From Mytilus galloprovincialis (lineage: Eukaryota; Mollusca; Bivalvia; Mytilida; Mytilidae), in NCBI RefSeq assembly GCF_965363235.1, contig NC_134846.1, forward strand, positions 2,299,001 through 2,363,000: 64,000 nt of DNA. The letters are read 5' to 3'. Below are positions 54,060-64,000 of the stretch, piece by piece. Numbering within the stretch: position 1 is the first letter of the stretch; every line of letters begins with the position of its first letter. The position numbers were made by a program, and so were the translations under genes. Below the pieces are notes generated by a model. It was not told where the DNA came from. It saw nothing but the letters and a program-made list of their open reading frames with translations, and did not search any database.

Positions 54060-56870
54060 CTTACTTACAATAAGGGATAAGCCAGCAAGTTAGGGTTAGG
54101 GAAGTACCTTGGTATATAAAAAAGTCGAAATAAACAATTGCCGGCTGGCCAAGAGATTCTCCACGTGATGCCAGAGGTAGAAGTAGGCATTGCCTTAAAA
54201 AAGGCACAGATCACTTAGGCCCAAGACCCGTACGAGTTTGACAACAATGAATTAAAAGGGTAAGGTGGTACCTCTGTTTGCAACGAAGTCGAAATACACT
54301 TTAATAATTGCCGGCTGGCCAAACTAAAAGATTCTCCACGTAGGCCATTTTATCAGAGATAGAGGAGGGCATTGCCATACAAATTTCTTATAGCACGTAT
54401 GCCCTAGACCCGTACGAGTTTGACAATAATGAATCAAAAGGGGGAGATGGTACCTCTGTTTACAACAAAGTCGAAATAAAGTATTGCCGGCTGGCCAAAC
54501 TAAGAGGTTCTCCACGTAGGCCATTTTACCAGAGATAGATATGGTAATTGCCTTTAAAATGGCATATAACACTAATTCCAAAGACCTGTACGATTTTGCC
54601 TGCAAGGGGTTAAAAATAAAAGGTGTTACCTTTGTTTACAACGAAGTCGAAATAAACCTCTACCTCTGGTATAATGATCCACGTAGAGAATCCCGGAGTT
54701 TGGCCTACCGGCTACAGTTATTTTGACTTTAATGTGAACAGAGGTACCACCTCCTCATTTTATCTCTTTACTGACAAACTCGTACGGGTATATGCCATAT
54801 AAGTGCTATAGGCTATTTTAAAGGCAATGACCACCTATACCTCTGGTAGCATGGCCCATGTGGTGAATCTCGTAGTTTGAACAGCCGGCAATATTTCATA
54901 ACGACTTTGCGATATACTAGAATACCCTCCTTTCCTTTTGCTGGCATAAGTGCTATAAACCATTTTAAAGGCAAGGCCCACCTCTACCTCTGGTATCATG
55001 ATAAACGTGGATCATCTTTTATTTTTGGCCATCCGGCAATAGTTTATTTCGACTTTGTTATATACCAGGGTACCCTCCTTACCCTTTGCTGACAAACTCG
55101 TACAGATCAATGGAATAAGAAGTATGGGCCATTTTAGATGCAATGTCCACCACTACCTTTGTTATAATGGCCTATGTTGAGAATTTCTTTGTTTGGCCAG
55201 CCGGCAATAATTCATTTCGACTTCGTTGTAAACATAGATACCACCTCCCCCTTTTAACACTTTGCTGAAGCACTGGTACGGGTCTACGGCATAAGTGGCC
55301 ATTTTTGAGGCTATGGCCACTTCTACCTCTGGTTGCATGGCCCATGTGGAGAATCTCTTCGTTTAGCCAGCCAGCAATAGTTTATTTCGACTTTGTGATA
55401 TACTTAGGTACCCCCTTACCCTTTGCTGATTAACTTACACGGGTCTGGGACATACGTGTTATGGCTATGTTAGAGGTAATGCCTACCTCATCCTCTGATA
55501 TAATACCCCGCGTATAGAATCTCTTAGTTAGACCAGTCGGCTTAATTTATATTTTCGTTGTAAAAAGAGGCATCGCATCCCCCCTTTAACCTTTTGCTGA
55601 CAAACTCGTACAGGTCTAGGGCGTTAGTTTTATCAGCCATTTAAAAGGCAATGCACACATTTAACCTAGGATTACTGGCCAACTTGGAGAATCTCGTACT
55701 TAAGCAAGCCGGCAATAATTTATTTCGACTTCTTTGTAAACAGAGGTTCCAACTCCCTTTTAAACCCTTTGATGATACCGCGTACTTCTCTAGGGAATAA
55801 GTGATTTAGGCCATTTTAGAGGCAATGACAACTTTACCTCTGGTATCATGGCCCACGTGGAGAATCTCTTAGCCATCCAGCAATAGTTTAGTTCGACTTT
55901 ATTATATACTAGGGTACCAACCTTACACTTTGCTGACTAACTCGTACGGGTCTAGGTCATACGTGCTCATGGTCATTTTATAGAGGCAATCCCTTCCTCT
56001 ACCTCTCATATTATGGCCCGCGTGGATAATTTCTTAGTTTAGCCAGCGGGCAACAGTTTATTTCAACTTCGTTATATACCGGGCTAATTCATCCCCCTTT
56101 TAACTCATTGTTGACAAACTCGTTCGGGTCTATAGCATAAGTGCTATGAGCCATTTTTTTAAGAGAATGACTACTCCAACATCTAGTATAAGGGCGCACC
56201 TAAAAATGTCTTAGTTTGGGCAGCCGTCACTATTTTTGGTGGACTGTGTGATATACTAGAGTATTCCCCTTACCCTCTTCTGACCAACTCGTACGGGTCG
56301 AGGACATAAGTGCCATGGCCCATGGACCATTTAAGAGGCACTGCCTACCTATACCTCTGGTATAATGGCCAACGTGGAGAATCTCTTAGTTTGAAGAGCT
56401 GGCAATAATGAGGTTTATTTTTACTTCGTGATATACCGGCGAAACTCATGCCCCTTTTAATTCGTTGCTGATAAACTCGTGTAGATCCAGGACATAAAAG
56501 AGGGACGAAAGATACCAAAGGGACAGTCAAACTCATAAATCTAAAACAAACTGACAACGCCATGGCTAAAAATGAAAAAGACAAACAGAAAAACAATAGT
56601 ACACATGACACAACATAGAAAACTAAAGAAATAAACAACACGAACCCCATAAGTGCTATAAGCCATTTATAAGGGTTTGACTACCTCTTCTTCTGGTATA
56701 ATGGCCTACCTGGAGTATGTCTTAGTTTAGCCAGCTTTCAATAGTTGTTTTTTAGACTTAGGGATATACAAGAGTATTCCCCTTGCCCTCTGTTGACCAA
56801 CACCTACGGGTCTAGGATATTAGTGCTTCGAGCCATTTTAGAGGTAATGCGATATATTGTAAAAGACATG
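54060..56870. repeat. Satellite array, ~170-bp monomers, with an inversion
   Basis: Recurring phrases GCCGGCTGGCCAAACTAAGA, TCTCCACGTAGGCCAT, GACCCGTACGAGTTTG and AACGAAGTCGAAATAAA mark three to four forward monomers (54142, 54309, 54486). From about 54657 the same phrases appear in reverse complement for about eleven monomers (near 54710, 54884, 55030, 55199, 55373, 55534, 55710, 55878, 56044, 56220, 56397, 56728). Spacing is mostly 166-177 bp. Monomers are diverged. Open frames in it are artefacts. Confidence 0.85.
56497..56647 (-). mobile_element. 5'-truncated PLE tail C inserted in the satellite
   Basis: About 150 bp from GAGGGACGAAAGATACCAAAG to ACACGAACCCC, splitting a monomer. The monomer text GGACATAA ... 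ATAAGTGCTAT is duplicated at ATAA/CATA on both sides, consistent with a short target duplication. It is little diverged compared with the other C copies. Confidence 0.75.
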
Positions 56871-56989
56871 AAATTTCATGTACAAATCATTTATAATGTG
56901 AGTATGGTCTGTATTTAACTCCTAAAAGGACATGGTATTTTGAAGTTCAAAATGAAACCTGCCAAAAATATACACATTTTATATCGGAC

Positions 56990-57252
56990 ATAAAGCAAAA
57001 TTATCGGACAAAAAGCAAAACGGACAAAAAGCAACGGACAAAAAGCAAAAGTTTCGGACAAAAAGCAAAATAATCGGACAAAAGGCAAAACGGACAAAAA
57101 GCAACGGACAAAAAGCAAAAGTTTCGGACAAAAAGCAAAATAATCGGACAAAAGGCAAAACGGACAAAAAGCAACGGACAAAAAGCAAAAGTTTCGGACA
57201 AAAAGCAAAAGCGGACAAAAAGCGAATTGCGGACAAAAAGCACCGTATCAAT
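56990..57252 (-). repeat. Minisatellite TTTTGTCCG, copy 2 (inverted)
   Basis: CGGACAAAAAGCAAAA units with the same higher-order arrangement as copy 1, in reverse. Ends AAAAGCACCGTATC, the complement of the other copies' start. Confidence 0.88.
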
Positions 57253-57365
57253 CGAAGAAAATTAATATAATTTATGTTCATTCGTCACAACTCGGCCGAT
57301 TCCGTACTACGGCGAGAAGCGGTTTAACCCGCGGTTTTCCAATTTATATATGATAGCTCGATCTC

Positions 57366-57628
57366 GGCTGATACGGTGCTTTTTGTCCGCAATTTGCTTT
57401 TTGTCCGCTTTTGCTTTTTGTCGGATAATTTTGCTTTTTGTCCGACACATTTGCTTTTTGTCCGTTGCTTTTTGTCCGTTTCGCTTTTTGTCCGATATTT
57501 TCGCTTTTTGTCCGACACTTTTGCTTTTTGTCCGTTGCTTTTTGTCCGTTTCGCTTTTTGTCCGATAATTTTGCTTTTTGTCCGACACTTTTGCTTTTTG
57601 TCCGTTGCTTTTTGTCCGTTTTGCCTTT
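57366..57628 (+). repeat. Minisatellite TTTTGTCCG, copy 3
   Basis: Begins GATACGGTGCTTTTTGTCC. With copy 2 it forms a palindrome with arms of about 260 bp and a 113-bp spacer. Confidence 0.88.
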
Positions 57629-57629
57629 T

Positions 57630-57960
57630 TAGCTCACCTGGACCAGAGGGTTAAGTGAGCTTTTTTCATCCCTTGGCATCCGTCGTCGTCGATAACTTTC
57701 AGAAAATCTGAAACTAATGGCAAAATTAAAGCAAATATGGCCATAATCATCCTTAGGGTATGTAGTTTACAAAAGGTATCCGATGACACCGCCCAAAAAA
57801 TCAAGATGATCGCCATGTCTAAAAATAGAACATTGTGGTAAAATGTAGATTTTAGCTTATATCTCTACAACTAAAGCATTTAGCTCTGGGATAAAAATAT
57901 TCATCAAGTCATAACCTATATGCCCGAGATTTTTCAGTTACATTAGACAACGCGTTTTGG
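57630..57960 (+). repeat. Bivalve dispersed repeat F
   Basis: AGCTCACCTGGACCAGAGG, GTGAGCTTTTTTCATC, CGTCGTCGTCG, AATCATCCTTAGGGTATG and AAAATGTAGATTTTAGCTTA. It follows the minisatellite at the same distance as at 47.7 kb. 57960-58228 has only short AACTTGTTT/ACGACTTAACTAAC repeats. Confidence 0.75.
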
Positions 57961-58229
57961 GGTTGCTGCCCTTGATATTTTAATTTTAAGGTAAATTAGC
58001 ATTTTATAGTTTTAATTTGATTGAAGTTTTATTTTAAAATCATTATAACGAGTAGGCTTACTTGTTATAACGACTTAACTAACAACACAGCTAACTTGTT
58101 TTAACGACTTAACTAACTCGTTTAAATCACTTGATTAACTTGTTTACTTAAAAACTACTACACAATTTTGATGTGATGTTTGATAACAATATAATGATTA
58201 AATGTGTTGCTATCAGATAATAAATAAAA

Positions 58230-58560
58230 TTGAGAATGGAAATGGGGAATGAGTCAAAGCGACAACAACCCGACCATACAGCAGACAACAGCCGAAGGCC
58301 ACCAATGGGTCTTCCATGTAGCGAGAAACTCCGGCACCCGGAGGCGTCCTTCAGCTGGCCCCTAAACAAATATGCATACTAGTTCAGTGATAATGGACGT
58401 CATTCTAAACTCTGAATTATACAAAAGAAACTAAAATTAAAAAGCATACCAGACTAACAAAGGCCAGGGGCTCCTGACTTGGGACAGGCGCAAAATTGCG
58501 GCGGGGTTAAACATGTTTTTTTTTAGATCTCAACCCTACCCCTTTACCTCTATCCAATGT
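58230..58560 (-). repeat. Retroelement tail B, probable 3' UTR end of the adjacent PLE
   Basis: Same orientation as the reverse transcriptase at 58979-60480 and downstream of it. Near-identical to 10729-11038. Contains CGCCGCAATTTTGCGCCTGT on the minus strand, also seen in variant form in family A. Confidence 0.7.
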
Positions 58561-58572
58561 AGAAAACAAACC

Positions 58573-58693
58573 GTGGCGGATCCAGAACTTTTCCTAAAGG
58601 GGGGGGCCTCCAGTCATGCTTCAATAATTCCCTATATAATCAACCAAATTTTTCCCACAAAAGGGGGGGGGCGGGCCCCCTGGATCCGCCTAT
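58573..58693. mobile_element. MITE with GGCGGATCCAG termini
   Basis: Begins GTGGCGGATCCAG and ends CTGGATCCGCC, with G-rich tracts GGGGGGGCC and CGGGCCCCC just inside. A 120-bp palindromic element interrupting the PLE tail. I recognise this terminus from other marine invertebrates. Confidence 0.65.
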
Positions 58694-58978
58694 GAAACGC
58701 ACAACAATACGCACAGTAAAACTCAGTTTAAGATGTCCGAGTCCGATGTCAGAATATGAAAGAAAAGAATATAAACAAAATGACAATTATACATAAATAA
58801 CAACAGACTACTAGCAGTTACTGACATGCCAGCTCTAGACCTCAATTAAACTGATTGAAAGATTATGTCTTCATCATATGAATATCAGGTACAATCCCTC
58901 CTGTTAGGGGTTTAGTATTATACCATCATGAAACATATGAGAAGAACATGCCAACAACTGGTTTTAGAATAAATGTGT

Positions 58979-60480
58979 TTAAATCCGATGCAAAGACCCT
59001 ATAAGTGAATCAATATTAAAGCCAAAATATGCAATATTTAATGACCTGACAACAGTATCGTAACTATATCCCTCCTTAATAAGTCTGTTTAAAGGTTTTG
59101 TTAGCTTTTGGGGTGAATACTGACATTTTTGTGCTTTGTAAAGAATATTACCATAAAACATTGGATGTGAAATACCTGAACGTATAAGATATCTGTATGT
59201 TGAGTTATATTTACGAATTATTTCCTTGTACCGATAATAAATTTAGTAAATGTTTTGACTAGTTTGTGATATCGAAAACCCTGGTGTAATAATTTTTCAG
59301 TAATACATAAATTTCTCTCGCTAAAATCTAACATGTCGTTACATACACGAGCGAATCGTGCAAGTTGAGATATATAAACACCATAAGATGGTGACAAGGG
59401 AACGTAGCCATCTAAAAATGAATAATTAACGATAGGAAATGAAAATTCATCTCTTTTATCATAAATTTTTGTATTAAGCTTCCCGTTAATGATATAGATA
59501 TCACGATCGAGGAAAGGACATTGGTCATTGTTAGTATAAGCTATATTTAAAGTAAGTTCAACAGGATAAATTTCTTTAGTATACATACTGAAGTCGTCAT
59601 TATTGAGAGCCAATATATCATCGAAAAATCTAAAAGTATTGTAAAATTTTTGTATCAAATGTTGTTTCGATGGGTATTTGCTGATTTTAGTCATAGTTAG
59701 TAACTCGTAACAATACAAAAACAGGTCCGCAATAAGTGGTGCACAGTTAGTCCCCATTGGAATTCCAATAACTTGACGATTTAGGGAATCTCCAAAGCGA
59801 ACAAAAATGTTATCAAGTAAAAATTCAAGCGCAAATATAGTATACATAGTTCATTTTTTTTTGTTGCTACTAAAACATGACCGAAAAGAGTTTGAACATA
59901 TGTATTGGTATTCTGACTTTTTAAATGTCCAATTATTTAGGGATGTGATTTTTTTTCTTAATATGAATATGAGGCAAAGTGGTATATAAGGTAGAAAAAT
60001 CATAACTTTGAACAGATTCAAAATCACCAATATATGCATGCAATTTATCAAGTACTTCCAACGAGTTTTTGACACTCCAAAAGTAATTAATTCCACTATT
60101 TTCAAAGGCCTTATTTGAACAATTTATTATCAGGTTTTTGATTGTACCAAGTGTATCTGTAAGTAGAATAGACAATTTAGAAATGCAACAATGGCTTGAA
60201 GATGAAATAAATCTATACTTGTAATGTGTTTTGTGTAGCTTTGAAAGCCAGTACATACATTTGTAGTTGGGACTTTCATTGTATTTGGTTGTTATGTAGC
60301 TAAAAATTTGTGTTTGTTACAGATATCGTTTTCTGAAAATGAAGTCAGTTGGAATGTTGGTGAATTCGTGATTTCCTTTTGCAGAACCTCATTGTAAAAT
60401 TTACGTCAAACAATAATGATATTTTTAGCGTCTATATCAGCCGGGAGAAAAACAAATTCCTTGGCTAGTTTTTAGTTTAG
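58979..60480 (-). pseudogene. Penelope-like reverse transcriptase, frame-broken
   Basis: Minus strand, 5' to 3': FVFLPADIDAKNIIIV (near 60450), ITNSPTFQLTSFS, YWLSKLHKTHYKYRFI and SYDFSTLYTTLPH (60256-59960), then YICSNSFRSCFS, LEFLLDNIFVRFGD, GIPMGTNCAPLIADLFLY (about 59766), the catalytic-type FRFFDDILALNNDDF (DD at 59622-59617), CPFLDRDIYII, GVYISQLARFARVC, KLLHQGFRYHKL, and after a shift YYRYKEIIRKYN, SGISHPMFYGNILYKA and KPLNRLIKEGY, ending at 58979. Stops or shifts occur near 60420, 60110, 59945, 59860 and 59240. F replaces the usual Y/I before DD. No GIY-YIG endonuclease motif was recognised downstream. Confidence 0.82.
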
Positions 60481-60483
60481 CAT

Positions 60484-61428
60484 GGATTTCTGGCGAAAAC
60501 ATTTATAACGGCCGAATTTAAAGTTTTGTCTTGGTTAATAGAAGAAATTTTCATGATAAAAACTGAAACGCATGCGGAAAAACACACAAACGCATAAAGA
60601 TGTTTATTCAGGACAATAACTTATATCCAAAAATAACAGCAGAAATATATATGAACTACCACCAATGAAGGTTATAAAATACTATAGGTAATACTTAATG
60701 CTTTACGTAATGTGCTGTTTATCTTTTTTTTTTTTGGTCGTTTATATAAAAAAGAAGATGTGGTATGATTGCCAAGACTTAAAATTGCACAAAAATAATG
60801 GATTTATACTTTAACGAAAACATCTCTTGAAAAGCTATTCGTTGATGGCTATGTTGTGCAACGAAATCTCTACAGCACATGGTACATGTAGTGACAACAC
60901 TAGATGTTTAATAGGATCCCGCGAAAAGTCTGACTTAGGTCCACGAAGGTAGCAAATTGTCTGTGTGACCATCGCTGACGGCTTTTGGTACACATAAGAT
61001 ATTTTATTTTATTGGTTAACAGATATTTTTTTTAATACGCCGGACAGCCATTAAAACATCACCAAGGAAAGGTTGTCATGCTCTTTGTTAATTTCCATGA
61101 AACTGATATAGCCCCAAAGGTTTTACATGAACACCAATGTATACTCGTGTCAATTTGAAAGCCACGCGGAATCAATGTCGGAGATGTTTAAGACAAATGC
61201 ATCGATCCTGCTGGGCGTTTGTTGCTTTATATCTCCCTTGACATGGCCTATCATTAAAAGGTCCCTTTTGAGGATTTGTGGACTATTTGGTATACTGTAG
61301 AGGGTAAATAATTATACAGTCTACAAGCAATTGCATCCTTGGAAAAGCCTCCTTAAATTACACCCCAAATTGTTAGTCATTAGTTGTTAGAAAGACCTGG
61401 CATATAGTCTGCTGTTTATTGAAGTGTT
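60484..61428 (+). repeat. Local duplication, copy 2
   Basis: Collinear with the three blocks of 51127-54056 and lacking its insertions. A 30-bp tip of tail A (GAAGATGTGGTATGATTGCC at 60755-60776) interrupts it and has no counterpart in copy 1. Confidence 0.8.
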
Positions 61429-61654
61429 TTTACATAAGGGCGTGACATTCATGACATAAGCTAAACTTAACATGTCGAAAGTAAAAGCAAGAAAAAAGTC
61501 ATACGTGAGTTAGAAACGTTCGAACTCGAATTACGTCCGTTCAAATAACCCTTGTCCCTCACATATGTTTCAAAAATCTATCAAGCGAAAAGTATTCGAC
61601 ATTAGTCTTAACAGTCATTTTTGACCAACTATGCATAGTTCTAATAATAATAAA

Positions 61655-61830
61655 CTAGAGGCTCTAAATAGCCTTTGTGATCTCCTGGGTCTATGTGCAT
61701 ATTCAACAAAGGACACTCTTCAACATTGTACACAAGAATATAATTCATGACAAAATCTGTTTTGTTGATCTTGTATTGCTGATCATGTGCTGTTTAGATT
61801 CCTTCTATCTTGTTTAGTTTTGCTCAAAAC
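61655..61830 (+). repeat. Bivalve dispersed repeat G
   Basis: AACTAGAGGCTCTAAATAGCC, TGTGATCTCCTGGGTCTATG and TATTCAACAAAGGACAC. Another copy starts at 63828. Confidence 0.7.
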
Positions 61831-61979
61831 ACAAAAGTGGATAAAAAAAAATCCTCATGTAAGTGCAATTACTTCTATAAAGTTTCACAGTCTACTTAAC
61901 TTTGTCGACACCATTTGATTTGTTAGTAGATCTTAACTTGCTGATCATTTTTGTGATTTAAAGTGTACCTTAATCTATT

Positions 61980-62350
61980 ATAATTTTCTATAATATATGA
62001 CAAAACTTAAAAAAAGATAGATGAAAATCTTCTTTAAGGTGGTATGGAAGTTTAGATTAAAAATGCTAGAATTTGCCAAAACGTAGTACAAAAATGTATA
62101 TATATGAACTGTGTAATGTTCAAAAATTTAATAAATATGATAGGTCACCGAGCATTTTTCGCAAGTTACAGGTTGTGACAAAATGACACAATTTGTATGA
62201 CAGCGCTGAAGTACGTCCATTATTCATTTTCCATTATTCAAAATTCAATAAAGAATAATGAAATAGTTCATTAATCACTATACGTTAAGTGATGAATAAT
62301 GAATAATGAACTAGTTTTTATTTCAGTATTCAATTTGAAAAGTGAATAAT
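61980..62350 (+). repeat. Diverged repeat with ATTATTCA-rich segment
   Basis: CTTTAAGGTGGTATGGAAG, TGATAGGTCACCGAGCA (compare TATAGGTCACCGATGAG near 51674), then many GAATAATGAA/TTATTCATT words at 62218-62350. Confidence 0.4.
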
Positions 62351-62682
62351 GAAATAGAATAATACTTTTTGACTGTGACACTATATCTCGTATTACAGAA
62401 TTCGTAATTTTGATCTTACAAATATTCAAATTAATATCAGACAAAAAAATCAAACACTCTTTGAAATTTTTAACTTTGTTTATTTATCTAGTTTCGGAGG
62501 AATAACTAGAGGGATTCCCTAACTATTTTTAACAGAAGTTTCTTGGTTTAATGTATGGACGACCTGAATACCATAAATATAAAAAAAACAAACTCAAAAA
62601 CTTCACGTTGTCTTTTATTATTTTCACTGGACCTTTGCTATTCCTCATCCCTTGATTATAGATATGATATGCTAATTGTACA

Positions 62683-63806
62683 GCAATGACTATTAGAGGG
62701 CTTACGGAGGACCAAAATGCCAAAATACGCGTGAAAATTAAGAAATAGCCAATTTTTAATAATGAATCGGATAATTTGAATAATAGAATGGCTGCTGCGG
62801 CCCTTCAACCCCTATTTACACTTATACCTTATACCTCATTCGAAAGGATTAATAGAGGAGCAAAAGGTATGTAGTCAGTGTGTTCCTCGTCGCCTTTTAG
62901 AGGATAAACGAATGACCTAAATATCGAAATGCATGTGACTCTTAAAAGATATAACTTATTTTGAATAATGGAATGGACTGCTGCGACCTTTCAGCCTCTA
63001 ATTCAAGAAACCTTAATACATCATTTGAAACCTTGATAGAGTAAAAAAAACTGTTTTAACAACGTGTATTTTGGCACCTCTAATGGTCATTGTGGAACAT
63101 ACTGTTTATAACAATTTTATTCCTCTTTGTATAGCTATAGGCTATATACCTCTTGTTTCTCTGTTGGAACGCTTTTGAATGACGTATAAGGTAGCAATAC
63201 ACAGTAAGGAGTTTGGTTTCGTATTTTGGACCGGGTGGATATGAAAGTTATAGTGCAGAAAAATTCATTTTAGACAGCTGAGTACTAATTTAGCCTTCAC
63301 ATACGGTAAATAAGAACATGGAAATTATTTTTACATGTTTTATGGCCTATTTACTGCTTGACTCTCCGTATTTTCATAGCTAGACTGGCCATATAGGTCC
63401 GGAAATTAATGTAAATAAATGTTTACAAACGCTTTTTTCCGCACGAAGTATTTTACCAAAAAAATACGCGTATTTTGGCATTTACGTCCTCCGTAACCCC
63501 TCTAATGGTTAATGCGGAACATACTGTCTGTAACCATTTTATTCCTCTTTGTATAGCTATAGGCTGTATACATGTTTATCTCTTGTTTCTCTGTTGGTTC
63601 GCTTTTGAATGACGTATAAGGTAGCAATACGTTAGCTTTCGAATGAGTCATAAGGTATAATCTGTTATTAGGGGCTGAAGGGTCGCAGCAGTCCATTCCA
63701 TTATTCAAAATATCCATTTCATTATTCAAAATTGGCTATTTCTTAATTTCACGCGTATTTTGGCATTTAACTCAATCTCCGTAATCCCTCTAATGGTCAT
63801 TGCGGC
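62683..63806. mobile_element. Inverted-repeat element with ~165-bp arms
   Basis: Left arm 62683-62850 and right arm 63637-63806 are inverted copies: TTAGAGGG, TGCCAAAATACGCGTGAAA, TTAAGAAATAGCCAATTTT, AATGGACTGCTGCGACCC and TTATACCTTAT are shared. Between them is a further direct repeat (63065-63200 and 63495-63640: CCTCTTTGTATAGCTATAGG, TGAATGACGTATAAGGTAGC). Confidence 0.7.
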
Positions 63807-63827
63807 ACAATCGACATGTTATAGCTA

Positions 63828-64000
63828 AAATAAACTAGAGGCTCTAAAGAGCCTGTGTCGCTCACCTTGGTCTATGTGAATATTAAACAAAGGACACAGA
63901 TGAATTCAAGACAAAATTGTGGTTTGGTGATGGTGATGTGTTTGTAGATCTTACTTTACTGAACATGCTTGCTGCTTACAATTATCTCTATCTATAATGG
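63828..64000 (+). repeat. Bivalve dispersed repeat G, truncated by the window end
   Basis: ACTAGAGGCTCTAAAGAGCC, TGTGTCGCTCACCTTGGTCT, AAACAAAGGACACAGATG and TTGCTGCTTACAATTATCTC. Confidence 0.8.

Noticed and set aside
54080..54096. Telomere-like TTAGGG words
   Set aside because: Only about two units (TTAGGGTTAGGG), too short to mean an interstitial telomere.
56345..56650. 101-codon minus frame
   Set aside because: Joins a PLE tail and satellite sequence; not a gene.

Overview
The window looks like an AT-rich, intron-containing, transposon-dense genome of a marine bivalve, most likely a mussel (Mytilus or a close relative). No operons, ribosome binding sites or long single-exon genes of bacterial type are present. 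What points to a mussel is a small tandem family of secreted genes with one conserved exon layout, a tRNA-derived SINE with intact A and B boxes, Penelope-like (PLE) reverse transcriptase remains, and many dispersed repeats I recognise from bivalve genomes. Species assignment is from memory of those repeats and was not tested.

Host genes. Three paralogous genes lie head-to-tail on the minus strand: gene 1 (exons between 6399 and 3070), gene 2 (23218 to 9621) and gene 3 (30781 to 26694). Each has three exons: a signal peptide plus coiled-coil exon, an exon of exactly 72 nt carrying a YIRWGR motif, and a final exon of 467-470 nt encoding a cysteine-rich domain like the C-terminal region of invertebrate short-chain collagen C4-like proteins. 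Both introns in all three genes are phase 1, and all splice sites are GT-AG. Joined products are about 295, 300 and 270 residues. Genes 1 and 2 have a TATAAATA box at the expected distance. Gene 2 carries a 10.5 kb second intron filled with nested mobile elements.

Region 40.37-47.18 kb is the most unusual. A spliced but frame-broken gene on the plus strand encodes a basic N-terminus, a Cys-rich segment and an Asp/Glu-containing core (HDYSENY, QYKSR, SHAKGPQD) resembling uncharacterised transposon-type proteins. It is flanked by an 18-bp perfect inverted repeat (40789-40806 and 47053-47070) next to arrays of GGAT/ATCC-rich short repeats. I read this as a decayed large DNA transposon of a type I cannot name.

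Mobile and repeated DNA elsewhere: a TTA-flanked TIR element (1291-2542); a hAT-like element with a perfect 8-bp target duplication (12381-13789) that contains a PLE insertion; further TIR or inverted-repeat elements (17141-18406, 62683-63806, 27612-27765, 34450-34564, 58573-58693); a PLE reverse transcriptase pseudogene (58979-60480); LINE remains (18741-19510); many 5'-truncated retroelement tails; a roughly 170-bp satellite array with an internal inversion (54060-56870); a 70-bp higher-order minisatellite at three places, two forming a palindrome (47457-47708, 56990-57252, 57366-57628); and a local duplication (51127-54056 versus 60484-61428). The stretches 33000-34440, 37300-40370, 48000-49000 and 50300-51120 hold nothing I can identify.
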